A DNA stretch of 49,792 bases from positions 1-49,792 of the forward strand of contig JAFUTQ010000003.1 of NCBI GenBank assembly GCA_017484135.1, written 5' to 3'. The notes under the pieces were generated by a model. It was not told where the DNA came from. It did not search any database and saw only the letters and a list, made by a program, of their open reading frames with translations. This document shows, one piece after another, positions 7,498 to 16,498 of this stretch. The first letter of the stretch is position 1. Every line of letters begins with the position of its first letter. Source of the DNA: Lachnospiraceae bacterium. GTDB taxonomy: Bacteria; Bacillota; Clostridia; Lachnospirales; Lachnospiraceae. The translations under genes and the position numbers were made by a program.

Positions 7498-8604
7498 ATG
7501 AAAAAACTATTGGCTGTACTTTGCACATTCACACTGCTTACAACTGCGCTTGCAGGCTGTGGAGCTAAGAAAGAACCGACAGAGGAGCCGTCCACCGAAA
7601 TTGCGGAGGAATCCGTTGCGGACACAGAGGAACAGACAAACAAGGACGGTCAGATGCGAAGCTTTCTTACCGGTGAATGGGTGGATGCAGAGGAGGCAAA
7701 GCAAAGACCCATTGCTGTTATGATCGGAAACACCAACGATGCCATGCCGCAGTATGGTGTGGGTCAGGCGGATATTTTGTATGAAGTTCCGGTAGAGGGT
7801 GGCATTACCAGATTGATGGCGATTTACGGGGATTATTCCGGCTTGGACAAGATCGGCTCGGTTCGCAGCTGTCGGCATTATTTCGCATATTACGCAATAG
7901 AATTTGATGCGATTTATGTGCATTATGGACAAGCGATTTACGCTACGGAGCTATTGGACAGTGACCGGATTGACAATTTGAACGGAATAGACGGAACCAT
8001 CGATTCACTGGTATTTTATCGCGATTCCGCCCGCAAGCAGCCCCACAATGCATTTACATCCACACAGGGAATCCGTGCAGGGATTGAGCACAAGCAGTAT
8101 GATACCGAATATGCGGAGGATTATGCGGGACATTATAAATTTAATGAGGATGACGAAAACGAGATTCAGCTTTCCGCCGGGGAAGGGGCTGCCGTGGTGC
8201 AGCCGGGATATTTCATCAGCAACACATGGTTTGAATATCATGAAGATGAGGGTGTGTATTACCGATTTGAGTACAAAAAGCCCCATACCGATGAAAATAC
8301 CGGGGAACAGCTGAAATTTAAGAATCTGATCATTCAGTATACGACCTCGAAGGTGTTGGATACGAACCGGGGTTATCTGGATCTGACTACCATAGGCTCC
8401 GGTACCGGCAAATATATTACCAACGGGAAAGCCATCGACATCACATGGAAGCATGATAAGGAAACAGAAGCGACTAAATATTATGATGCCGACGGAAATG
8501 AAATTGTATTAAATCAGGGAAAGACCAATGTATGTGTGCTTCTCGACAGCATGAAGGATCGTTTGAATATTTATGCGGATGCTGCAGACTTTGAGGCACC
8601 GTAA
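7498..8604 (+). CDS. DUF3048 lipoprotein (YerB family)
   Basis: 368 residues. The N-terminus MKKLLAVLCTFTLLTTALAG-C is a lipoprotein signal peptide with LAGC lipobox, so the protein is predicted to be anchored on the outer face of the membrane. An acidic linker follows, then a DUF3048 domain recognisable from PIAVMIGNTNDAMPQYGV, YEVPVEGGITRLMAIY and KIGSVRSCRHYFAYYA. B. subtilis YerB is the relative; its function is unknown. GGAGGG 8 nt upstream fixes ATG 7498. It follows ybeY by 15 bp and may be cotranscribed. Confidence 0.88.
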   Translation: MKKLLAVLCTFTLLTTALAGCGAKKEPTEEPSTEIAEESVADTEEQTNKDGQMRSFLTGEWVDAEEAKQRPIAVMIGNTNDAMPQYGVGQADILYEVPVEGGITRLMAIYGDYSGLDKIGSVRSCRHYFAYYAIEFDAIYVHYGQAIYATELLDSDRIDNLNGIDGTIDSLVFYRDSARKQPHNAFTSTQGIRAGIEHKQYDTEYAEDYAGHYKFNEDDENEIQLSAGEGAAVVQPGYFISNTWFEYHEDEGVYYRFEYKKPHTDENTGEQLKFKNLIIQYTTSKVLDTNRGYLDLTTIGSGTGKYITNGKAIDITWKHDKETEATKYYDADGNEIVLNQGKTNVCVLLDSMKDRLNIYADAADFEAP

Positions 8605-8618
8605 GAGGTAGTAATTTT

Positions 8619-10274
8619 ATGTCAAACCAAAAGAAGGGCAAATCCGATTTCCTGGTACAGGGATCTATCCTCGCGGCAGCATCGCTGATCAGCCGGATCA
8701 TCGGGCTGATCTATCGGATTCCTATGACCAATACGATTGGAAATGCGGGAAACAGCTATTACAGCTCAGCGTATGAGATATACAACATTCTGCTGCTCAT
8801 CTCCGCGTACAGCCTGCCCACTGCAGTATCCAAGCTGGTATCCGTGCGTATTGCCCGGGGACAGCGAAAAAACGCATATCGCATCGTGAAGGGGGCATTG
8901 CTTCTGGCCTGCTGTACAGGGCTTGCCGCATCTCTCATTCTATATTTCGGAGCGGAGGCACTGACAGAACTGTTTCGCTCACCGCTTAGTATTTATGCCT
9001 TAAAGGTGTTGGCACCGACGGTGTTTGTTGTGGCTGTGCTAGGGGTGCTTCGCGGATTTTTTCAGGGACTGGGAACGATGATGCCCAGTGCATTTTCCCA
9101 GATACTGGAACAGATTGTCAATGCAGTGGTCAGCGTGGTGGCAGCGATTCTGCTCTACGGGTATGGTGCGCGTATCGGAGCGGTGCTGGGAGATGCCGAA
9201 AAATACGGCTCCGCATACGGAGCGGCGGGAGGCACGCTGGGCACCAATCTGGGGGCTTTGGCGGCTCTGCTTTTCATTGGACTCCTGTTTTTGGGCTACA
9301 AAAGAGTGTTTCGGAGCCGGATGGCGCGGGATGTCTCGGACAAAACAGAGTCCTATGGCACCATTATCAAAATTTTGCTTTTGACCATTATTCCGGTACT
9401 GCTCAGTACCACCATTTACAATATCAGTGCAATTATTGATCTCGGGATTTACAAAAATGTTGCCGTGGCGCAGGGATATGACATTGATCTGCTGGATGAC
9501 TGGTGGGGAATCTTTACCGGCAAATACAAGACAATTATCAACATTCCGATTGCGATTGCCTCTGCAATGGCAACCTCCTGTGTGCCGAATCTGACTGCGG
9601 CCTATGCAAGCCGGAAAAAAAAGGCGGTGCGCCACCAGATTAACGTGTCCATCCGGTTTATTATGGTGATTGCGTTTCCGTGTATGGTGGGCGTCGCAGT
9701 GCTGGCTTCGCCGATTCTGCAGCTTTTATATCATGACAGCTCTGAGACTTCGGCAAAGATTCTTTGCTACGGCTCCATTGCGATTCTGTTTTATACGCTT
9801 TCCACGCTGTCCAATGGCTTGCTGCAGGGAATCAACCGACTGCGTGAGCCGGTAAAGAACGCGGCAATTGCGCTTGTGCTTCACATTGCATGTCTGCTTG
9901 TGCTCATGTATGGACTTGATCTTAATATTTATGCTGTTGTTTATTCCAATGCTTTTTTTTCGTTCTGTATGTGTGTGTTAAATGCACATTCTCTGAAAAA
10001 ATACAGCGGCTATCGGCAGGAAAAGCTCAAAACCTTCGTGATTCCGTGCTTTTCCTCGGCAGTGATGGGGGTGGCGGTTTATTACAGCTACCATCTGCTG
10101 CAGAATTGGTTGCAGCGAAATGCGATATCGACGGTGGCGGCGATTGCTGCGGGGATTTTGGTCTATGCCGTTATGATGTTGCTTTTGAGAGGGTTGGGCG
10201 AGGAGGAAATCCGTAAATTCCCCAAGGGAGCAGCACTGGTGCGGGGGTTGAAGAGGTTGCATTTATTGAGATAA
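8619..10274 (+). CDS. MATE/MurJ-superfamily lipid-linked oligosaccharide flippase (SpoVB/YtgP-like)
   Basis: 551 residues with about 14 membrane helices. The opening FLVQGSILAAASLISRIIGL and IYRIPMTNTIG are typical of the SpoVB/YtgP branch of polysaccharide flippases, which move undecaprenyl-linked cell-wall precursors or polysaccharides across the membrane. Whether it acts as the vegetative lipid II flippase or in the spore cortex cannot be told from sequence alone. GAGGT lies 10 nt before ATG 8619. The gene lies 14 bp after the DUF3048 gene and ends before repeat R2a. Confidence 0.85.
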   Translation: MSNQKKGKSDFLVQGSILAAASLISRIIGLIYRIPMTNTIGNAGNSYYSSAYEIYNILLLISAYSLPTAVSKLVSVRIARGQRKNAYRIVKGALLLACCTGLAASLILYFGAEALTELFRSPLSIYALKVLAPTVFVVAVLGVLRGFFQGLGTMMPSAFSQILEQIVNAVVSVVAAILLYGYGARIGAVLGDAEKYGSAYGAAGGTLGTNLGALAALLFIGLLFLGYKRVFRSRMARDVSDKTESYGTIIKILLLTIIPVLLSTTIYNISAIIDLGIYKNVAVAQGYDIDLLDDWWGIFTGKYKTIINIPIAIASAMATSCVPNLTAAYASRKKKAVRHQINVSIRFIMVIAFPCMVGVAVLASPILQLLYHDSSETSAKILCYGSIAILFYTLSTLSNGLLQGINRLREPVKNAAIALVLHIACLLVLMYGLDLNIYAVVYSNAFFSFCMCVLNAHSLKKYSGYRQEKLKTFVIPCFSSAVMGVAVYYSYHLLQNWLQRNAISTVAAIAAGILVYAVMMLLLRGLGEEEIRKFPKGAALVRGLKRLHLLR

Positions 10275-10325
10275 AAGATAGAGGGAGGATTTTAAGAATC
10301 GGCTTGCTTTGCGAAAAAAAAGGAC

Positions 10326-10407
10326 GCGGTCAGCACGATGCAGTACTCTTCGGGGCGCGCTTGCATTTTTTTAGTGCCCCGAGAGAGTACTGCATCGTGC
10401 TGACCGC
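10326..10407. repeat. R2a: long stem-loop repeat, copy 1 (short interior)
   Basis: The left arm 10326-10356 (GCGGTCAGCACGATGCAGTA...) pairs with the right arm 10376-10407 apart from one extra base; the interior is only 19 nt. In reverse complement it matches R2c: CTCTCGGGGCAC / CCCCGAAGAGTA next to the loop and a GCGTCC just outside the arm. It lies between two convergent genes and could terminate both. A T-rich stretch lies inside the loop, not after the stem. Confidence 0.85.
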
Positions 10408-10446
10408 TGTTTATTGAAAAAAATCATGCATTTAAGACGGAATTTT

Positions 10447-10833
10447 TTAGCTCGAATAGCTCTCCAGAAAGCCATACAGCTCCTCCGGCGAAGCGAAGGT
10501 TTTTCCTTCCGCGATCTCCTTCTTCAGATGTTCCGGAAGCAATTCTGTCAAAATATCCGTATACATATACACCGTATCTGTCGCAATCAGATACACCGTC
10601 AGATAGCCATCCTCATCCCGCAGGATAAAAAGGGCATCGGAAGGCAGGCTGGACGTTTCCACAACGATCTCCTCGGAAGTCTCTTCTTCCTCTGTCTCCT
10701 CCGCAATCAGGATTTCCTCTTTTTCCGACGGAAGCTGCGGGTCTTTTTTGATCCGGCTGCTTAAATAAACAACAAAACAAAGCAGCAGAAGTAAAATTAC
10801 ACAAAGAAATCGAATACTATTTGTTTTTTTCAT
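10447..10833 (-). CDS. Small membrane-anchored protein with BofC C-terminal-like domain
   Basis: 128 residues from ATG 10833 (GGTGA 5 nt upstream; an ATG nine codons earlier lacks an RBS). An N-terminal membrane helix (FLCVILLLLLCFVVYLSS) is followed by an acidic low-complexity linker and a domain reading FILRDEDGYLTVYLIATD then YTDILTELLPEHLKKEI and ELYGFLESYSS. This resembles the C-terminal domain of BofC, which in Bacillus modulates SpoIVB signalling in the forespore intermembrane space. The domain match is from memory of the family, so the function remains inferred. Convergent with the flippase gene. Confidence 0.65.
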   Translation of the reverse strand: MKKTNSIRFLCVILLLLLCFVVYLSSRIKKDPQLPSEKEEILIAEETEEEETSEEIVVETSSLPSDALFILRDEDGYLTVYLIATDTVYMYTDILTELLPEHLKKEIAEGKTFASPEELYGFLESYSS

Positions 10834-10882
10834 GTTCATCACCATGAATATTATGTACAATTGGTTTAGAAAATATACACGA

Positions 10883-10911
10883 TTGCCAGTTATTGGGGAA
10901 TATGCTACAAT
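10883..10911 (+). promoter_or_regulatory. Promoter giving a leaderless transcript for the 10918 flavoprotein
   Basis: TTGCCA (10883-10888), 17 bp spacer, TGC plus TACAAT (10906-10911), an extended -10. Six nt later the expected +1 is the A of ATG 10918. There is no Shine-Dalgarno sequence. Confidence 0.7.
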
Positions 10912-10917
10912 AATCGT

Positions 10918-12162
10918 ATGAGAAACTATGACGTACTCGTAATAGGCGGAGGCGCATCCGGCATGACTGCCGCAATTATGGCGGCAAGGGCGGGCGCTTC
11001 GGTGGCTGTTTTAGAGCATATGGATACACTGGGAAAAAAACTTCTGGTTACAGGAAACGGAAAATGCAATTTTGCTGCCGAGACGCAGGGTGAGGTCGAT
11101 TATTACGGCGCGAACCCTGCTTTTGTGGTGCCCGTATTTCAAAGCTTCGGTCTGGAGGAAATTCTTGCCTTTTTTCAAGAGCTGGGGATTGAGCCGTATT
11201 TTAACCGGGGCGGATATTATCCCAGAAGCGGACAGGCTTCGGCAGTAGCGGCGGTGCTTTTGAAAGAACTGCAACGTCTGGGGGTACATATTTATGTGCA
11301 GTGCGGCATTCGAAGTATTGAGGATGCCCACAGGCAGTACAAAATCGAGACAAAGGAAGGGAATTTCTACGGGAAATGCTGTGTTCTTGCCACCGGAGGA
11401 AAGACGTTCAGAAAAAGCGGCAGTGACGGGAGTGGGTTTTTGTATCTGACAGGGCTTGGACATCATGTGACACCTCTGTTTCCGGCGCTGACCGGCTTTT
11501 GTGCAAAACAGACCTTTTTTCAGGAAATCGCGGGAATTCGGATACGGGCAGGGCTGACCCTGTTTGTAGATGAAAAAAAACAAGCGGAGGAATCCGGAGA
11601 GCTTCAGCTTACGGCATACGGACTTTCCGGCATTCCGATGTTTCAGCTTGCGCATCCGGCGGCAGAGGGGCTGCAAAATGGCAGGACGGTGCGGATACTG
11701 GTTGATTTTTACCCGGAAATTTCCATGGAGAAATGCAGACACAAACTTCGGGAACGCTTCGCATGTTTCGGAAATGATAAGAATGGCTGTGAGGCCTGTA
11801 TCGGACTCTTTCCGGACAAGCTGATTCCGGTTCTGTTCCGACAGGCGGCGCTGGATTCGAAAAAGAAAGCCGGGCATTTTTCGGAGAAAGAACTGGAAGC
11901 ATTCTGTGATCAGATCAAGGCATTTCCGGTGGATCTGACAGCATGGCATACCTTTGATCAGGCGCAGGTAACTGCCGGAGGTGTGGACACGGGAGAGATT
12001 CGGAATGATACGCTGGAATCGTTGCTGCATGAGGGATTATATTTTGCCGGGGAAATGATTGATATTGACGGGAAATGCGGAGGTTATAATCTTCAGTGGG
12101 CATGGGCGAGCGGAGCAGTGGCGGGAAGAAATGCTGCTTTGCGCAGTAAGGAGCGGGCATGA
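10918..12162 (+). CDS. HI0933/YhiN-family FAD/NAD(P)-dependent oxidoreductase
   Basis: 414 residues, usual for the HI0933 (BaiN-like) flavoproteins. The dinucleotide-binding motif VIGGGASGMTAAIMAARAG is at the N-terminus, followed by GKKLLVTGNGKCNF; the C-terminus has the second FAD contact CGGYNLQWAWASGAVAGR. The substrate is unknown for most members. Some clostridial relatives reduce bile-acid intermediates, but that cannot be assigned here. It probably initiates without a leader. The next flavoprotein overlaps it by 4 bp (ATGA), so the two are co-translated. Confidence 0.88.
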   Translation: MRNYDVLVIGGGASGMTAAIMAARAGASVAVLEHMDTLGKKLLVTGNGKCNFAAETQGEVDYYGANPAFVVPVFQSFGLEEILAFFQELGIEPYFNRGGYYPRSGQASAVAAVLLKELQRLGVHIYVQCGIRSIEDAHRQYKIETKEGNFYGKCCVLATGGKTFRKSGSDGSGFLYLTGLGHHVTPLFPALTGFCAKQTFFQEIAGIRIRAGLTLFVDEKKQAEESGELQLTAYGLSGIPMFQLAHPAAEGLQNGRTVRILVDFYPEISMEKCRHKLRERFACFGNDKNGCEACIGLFPDKLIPVLFRQAALDSKKKAGHFSEKELEAFCDQIKAFPVDLTAWHTFDQAQVTAGGVDTGEIRNDTLESLLHEGLYFAGEMIDIDGKCGGYNLQWAWASGAVAGRNAALRSKERA

Positions 12163-13784
12163 TCAGGGTACAGCAGTTGAAGCTGCCAATCGAACACACA
12201 AAGGAGCAGCTGGAGCAGAAGCTTTTGCAGACGTTAAGAATCTCTCCGGATCGTCTTCTTTCGTATAAAATTGCAAAACGCTCCGTGGATGCCCGAAAGA
12301 AGGAACTGCATTATGTGTATGCCATTGATGCAGTCATCAAAAAAGAGGGGCAGTATCTCAAGGGCCGGAAGCATCCGAATATTCAGGTGCTGCAGAAAAA
12401 GATATATTCGTTTCCGCAGGACGGTCAGGAGAGGCTGCGGCATCGGCCGGTGATTATCGGAAGCGGACCTGCGGGGCTTTTCTGTGCCTATCAGCTGGCA
12501 GGTTATGGATATTGCCCCATTGTGGTGGAACGGGGAAGCGACGTGGATCTACGCTCGCGGAAGGTTGCGCAGTTCTGGGAAACAGGCAATTTGGATCAAC
12601 ATACGAATGTCCAGTTTGGCGAGGGCGGTGCGGGCACCTTTTCGGACGGAAAGCTGAATACGCTGGTAAAGGATCCGATGGGGCGGAATGCAGAGGTGCT
12701 TCGTATTTTTGTGGAAATGGGCGCGCCGGAGGAGATTTTATATCTCAACAAACCGCACATCGGAACGGATTTATTAAAAGCTGTCGTAAAAAATCTGCGT
12801 AAAAAAATTCAGGCGATGGGCGGGTCATACCTGTTTGAACATCAATTGACGGATATTCGGGAAAAGGAAGGACACATTGCGGAGCTTACCCTCTGTGAAA
12901 ACGGAGATTTCCGAAAACTCCCGACGGATGTTCTGGTGCTTGCCATCGGACACAGTGCCAGAGATACCTATGAGATGCTTTATGACCGGGGGCTTTTGAT
13001 GCAGGAAAAAGCCTTTGCGGTCGGACTGCGGGTGGAGCATCCCCAGGAAATGATCGATGAGTGTCAGTATCATGGCAAAAAACATGCGCTGCTGCCTGCT
13101 GCCGCATACAAATTAACCGCGAATCTGGAGTCGGGACGAGGGGTTTACTCCTTTTGCATGTGCCCGGGAGGATACGTGGTGAATGCCTCCTCCGAGCAGG
13201 GCTATCTTGCGGTAAACGGGATGAGTTATCATGCAAGAGACGGGGCAAATGCCAACAGTGCCATTATCGTTTCAGTAAATCCTGCGGATTACGGCGGAAC
13301 GGGACCATTTTCCGGCATCGGTTTTCAGCGGACGCTGGAGCAGAGGGCTTATCTTCTGGGACAGGGGAAAATCCCACAGCAGCTGTACGGAGACTTTCAG
13401 GCAAACCGGGTCAGCGACACATATGGGGGATTTCCCTCTGCGGTCAAAGGGACAAGCACCTTTGCGAATCTGCGGGAGATTCTTCCGGAGGAGCTGAACG
13501 AGGCATTCATCCGGGGAATGGAGCAGTTTTCACAGGTAATCCCAAATTACGATCGTTACGATGCCATTTTGTCCGGCGTAGAAAGTCGGACTTCCGCGCC
13601 GGTTCGTATTCCAAGAAATGAAAGATTTGAAGGCAGCATTGCAGGAATCTATCCCTGTGGGGAAGGGGCGGGCTACGCCGGAGGAATTATGTCTGCCGCA
13701 ATGGACGGGCTTAAGGTTGCGGAGGCAATTGCCGGGAAATATAAGCGCATAGAAAGCACGGAAGGAAGAAAAGAGATTGAGTGA
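12159..13784 (+). CDS. FAD-dependent dehydrogenase (COG2509 family)
   Basis: 541 residues. The N-terminal domain (IRVQQLKLPIEHTKEQLEQK) is the small RNA-binding-like domain typical of COG2509 proteins, followed by a FAD-binding fold (VIIGSGPAGLFCAYQLAGYG) and the signature NVQFGEGGAGTFSDGKLNT. The C-terminus PCGEGAGYAGGIMSAAMDG is the second nucleotide-binding region. It is an uncharacterised oxidoreductase, distantly like electron-transfer flavoprotein dehydrogenases. It overlaps the flavoprotein upstream and mutS downstream, so it sits in the same operon as the mismatch-repair genes. Confidence 0.88.
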   Translation: MIRVQQLKLPIEHTKEQLEQKLLQTLRISPDRLLSYKIAKRSVDARKKELHYVYAIDAVIKKEGQYLKGRKHPNIQVLQKKIYSFPQDGQERLRHRPVIIGSGPAGLFCAYQLAGYGYCPIVVERGSDVDLRSRKVAQFWETGNLDQHTNVQFGEGGAGTFSDGKLNTLVKDPMGRNAEVLRIFVEMGAPEEILYLNKPHIGTDLLKAVVKNLRKKIQAMGGSYLFEHQLTDIREKEGHIAELTLCENGDFRKLPTDVLVLAIGHSARDTYEMLYDRGLLMQEKAFAVGLRVEHPQEMIDECQYHGKKHALLPAAAYKLTANLESGRGVYSFCMCPGGYVVNASSEQGYLAVNGMSYHARDGANANSAIIVSVNPADYGGTGPFSGIGFQRTLEQRAYLLGQGKIPQQLYGDFQANRVSDTYGGFPSAVKGTSTFANLREILPEELNEAFIRGMEQFSQVIPNYDRYDAILSGVESRTSAPVRIPRNERFEGSIAGIYPCGEGAGYAGGIMSAAMDGLKVAEAIAGKYKRIESTEGRKEIE

Positions 13785-16383
13785 GCTTACACCGATGATG
13801 CAGCATTATCTGCAGACACATGAAGAATACAAGGATTGCATCTTATTTTATCGGCTGGGAGATTTTTATGAAATGTTTTTTGAGGACGCAAAGCTGGTAT
13901 CCCGGGAATTGGAGCTGACGCTGACCGGAAAGAGCTGCGGGCTGGAGGAACGGGCTCCTATGTGCGGAGTTCCGTATCATGCGGCAGACGGATACATCAA
14001 TAAACTGGTAAAGCGGGGGTATAAGGTTGCAATCTGTGAACAGGTGGAGGATCCAAAGCTTGCCAAAGGAATGGTGAAGCGGGAAGTAATTCGTGTGGTG
14101 ACACCCGGAACGACACTCAGTGAGATGGCTTTGGATGAGAGCAGAAATAATTATATCATGTCTGTGGTATATTTCGGAGACGGATATGGAGTATCGGCAG
14201 CGGATATTACTACCGGGGATTATTATGTCACAGAGGTGGAGACTGAGCGAAAGCTTCTGGACGAGATACAGAAATATCAGCCATCGGAGTTGATCTGTAA
14301 CGAAGCTTTTTTGATCAGCGGAATCGACGTGGAAGACCTGAAAAACCGGATGGGCATTGTGGTGTACACACCGGGAGAGTGGTATTTTTCGGATGAAACC
14401 GCAAAAAATATCCTGATGGAGCATTTTCAGGTGTCGGATTTGTCGGGACTGGGGCTGAAAGATTTTTCCGCCGGAATCAATGCGGCGGGAGGACTGCTCA
14501 GATATCTGTATGAGATCCAGAAGACGAATCTTTGTAATCTGGCAGGCATTCATCCCTATACCACGGAAAAATACATGATCATAGACAGCTCCAGCAGACG
14601 CAATCTCGAATTGGTAGAAACACTGAGGGAAAAGCAAAAGAGAGGTTCCCTGCTCTGGGTGTTAGACAAGACCAAAACAGCCATGGGGGCGCGTACCCTG
14701 CGCGGATTTGTGGAACAGCCGCTGATACAGCGGGAGGAAATTGAGGAGCGCTATGACGCGATTGAGGAGCTGAACTGCAATGCGATTTCCAGAGAGGAAA
14801 TCCGGGAATACTTAAATCCGGTGTATGATCTGGAGCGTTTAATTACCAGAGTAACCTATCAGACTGCTACGCCGAGAGATCTGATCGCATTCAAAAATTC
14901 CATTCATATGCTGCCGCCGATCCGGACGCTGATGAGTGATTTTCAGTCAGTACTTCTCCGGCGGTTGTATGAACAGCTGGATCCGCTGGAGGATATGTTT
15001 GCACTGTTGGATGCATCCATTATGGAGGAACCGCCGATTCAGGTGCATGAGGGTGGCATTCTGAAAGAGGGATATCATGAGGAAGTCGATCGGCTGCGAA
15101 GGGCAAAGACCGATGGAAAAAACTGGCTGGCGGAGCTGGAAGCGAAAGAGCGGGAAAAGACCGGTATCAAAAACCTGAAAATCAAATACAATAAGGTGTT
15201 CGGCTATTATCTGGAGGTGACGAACTCCTTTAAGGAGCTTGTGCCGGACTATTTTACCCGCAAGCAGACGCTGGCAAATGCAGAGCGGTACATTACGCCG
15301 GAGCTCAAGGAACTGGAGGATGTGATTCTCGGGGCAGAGGATAAGCTGGTGGGCTTGGAATACGAGCTGTTCCGGGAAATTCGTCAAAAGGTTGCGGATG
15401 AGGTACAGCGCATTCAAAAGACAGCAAAGGCAGTAGCCTGTATGGATGTATTTGCTTCCCTTGCGGTGGTTGCAGAGCAGAATAACTATTGCCGCCCCCG
15501 GTTAAATGAAAAGGGCAGTATCCACATTAAAGACGGACGACATCCCGTGGTGGAGAAAATGATTCAGAATGAAATGTTTGTGGCGAATGATGTCCGCCTG
15601 GACAATGACAGCCGGCGCGTATCCATCATTACCGGACCGAATATGGCGGGAAAATCCACCTATATGCGCCAGTGTGCACTGATCGTTCTGATGGCGCAGA
15701 TCGGAAGCTTCGTACCGGCCTCTCAGGCAGAAATCGGTATCGTGGACCGGATATTTACCAGAGTCGGGGCTTCCGATGATCTGGCAAGCGGACAGAGCAC
15801 CTTTATGGTGGAAATGTCAGAGGTGGCGAATATCCTTCGGAACGCCACCGCGCAAAGTCTTTTGATTCTGGATGAGATCGGACGGGGAACCAGTACCTTT
15901 GACGGGCTGAGCATTGCGTGGGCAGTCGTGGAATACATCAGCAATCCCAAGCTGATTGGCGCCAAAACACTCTTTGCTACACACTATCATGAGCTGACGG
16001 AGCTGGAAGGGAAAATCAAAGGAGTACACAATTACTGTATAGCGGTAAAGGAAAAAGGAGACGAGATCGTCTTTTTGCGCAAAATCATACAAGGCGGCGC
16101 GGACAAAAGCTATGGCATTCAGGTGGCAAAGCTTGCGGGAGTGCCGGACGTCGTTTTGGATCGGGCAAAAGAGATTGCCGAACAGCTTACGGCGCATGAT
16201 GTGACGGGGGTGGTCGAGAAGAGCTTCTCCCACTCTGAGCCGGAGAAAGAACCGGTGCATGAAACGCCGCAGGACTCTCAGAAGGATGGGGTGGTGCAAA
16301 AGCTGAAGGAACTGGACATCAGTAATCTGACACCGTTAGAGGCAATCAATGTGCTTTATGAGCTGCAAAACGAGATATGTTGA
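13777..16383 (+). CDS. mutS: DNA mismatch repair protein MutS
   Basis: 868 residues, full length. Recognises mispaired bases and recruits MutL. The mismatch-binding domain I carries the conserved F-x-E motif within YRLGDFYEMFFEDA. The ATPase domain has Walker A GPNMAGKS at residues 620-627, Walker B LLILDEIGRGTSTFDG, and the C-terminal dimerisation helix region ends YELQNEIC. It starts with TTG at 13777 (GGAAGGA upstream), overlapping the stop of the previous gene by 8 bp; the start MSELTPMMQHYL matches other MutS N-termini. The stop abuts the partial repeat R2b. Confidence 0.97.
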   Translation: MSELTPMMQHYLQTHEEYKDCILFYRLGDFYEMFFEDAKLVSRELELTLTGKSCGLEERAPMCGVPYHAADGYINKLVKRGYKVAICEQVEDPKLAKGMVKREVIRVVTPGTTLSEMALDESRNNYIMSVVYFGDGYGVSAADITTGDYYVTEVETERKLLDEIQKYQPSELICNEAFLISGIDVEDLKNRMGIVVYTPGEWYFSDETAKNILMEHFQVSDLSGLGLKDFSAGINAAGGLLRYLYEIQKTNLCNLAGIHPYTTEKYMIIDSSSRRNLELVETLREKQKRGSLLWVLDKTKTAMGARTLRGFVEQPLIQREEIEERYDAIEELNCNAISREEIREYLNPVYDLERLITRVTYQTATPRDLIAFKNSIHMLPPIRTLMSDFQSVLLRRLYEQLDPLEDMFALLDASIMEEPPIQVHEGGILKEGYHEEVDRLRRAKTDGKNWLAELEAKEREKTGIKNLKIKYNKVFGYYLEVTNSFKELVPDYFTRKQTLANAERYITPELKELEDVILGAEDKLVGLEYELFREIRQKVADEVQRIQKTAKAVACMDVFASLAVVAEQNNYCRPRLNEKGSIHIKDGRHPVVEKMIQNEMFVANDVRLDNDSRRVSIITGPNMAGKSTYMRQCALIVLMAQIGSFVPASQAEIGIVDRIFTRVGASDDLASGQSTFMVEMSEVANILRNATAQSLLILDEIGRGTSTFDGLSIAWAVVEYISNPKLIGAKTLFATHYHELTELEGKIKGVHNYCIAVKEKGDEIVFLRKIIQGGADKSYGIQVAKLAGVPDVVLDRAKEIAEQLTAHDVTGVVEKSFSHSEPEKEPVHETPQDSQKDGVVQKLKELDISNLTPLEAINVLYELQNEIC

Positions 16384-16460
16384 TTTTGGCAAGCCTGGTA
16401 CCGTTGCGTTTTTTGCGTAGCGGGAGCGTGCCCCGAAGAATACTATATCATGTCGGCAGC
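16384..16460. repeat. R2b: right half of an R2 repeat abutting the mutS stop codon
   Basis: Sequence from just after the mutS TGA corresponds to the interior and right arm of R2c: TTTTGGCAAGCCTGGTACCG, a small hairpin around TTGCGTTTTTTGCGTAG, then GTGCCCCGAAGAATAC... to 16460 and GCGTCC. No left arm exists; mutS coding sequence lies where it should be. It occupies most of the 115-bp mutS-mutL gap. An RBS for mutL follows at about 16487-16494. Confidence 0.8.
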
Positions 16461-16498
16461 GTCCGATCATCAAGCGCTGAAATATATAAGGGGGAACT

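Noticed and set aside
11011-12030. 339-residue minus-strand open frame
   Set aside because: Antisense shadow of the HI0933-family flavoprotein; no RBS or family features.
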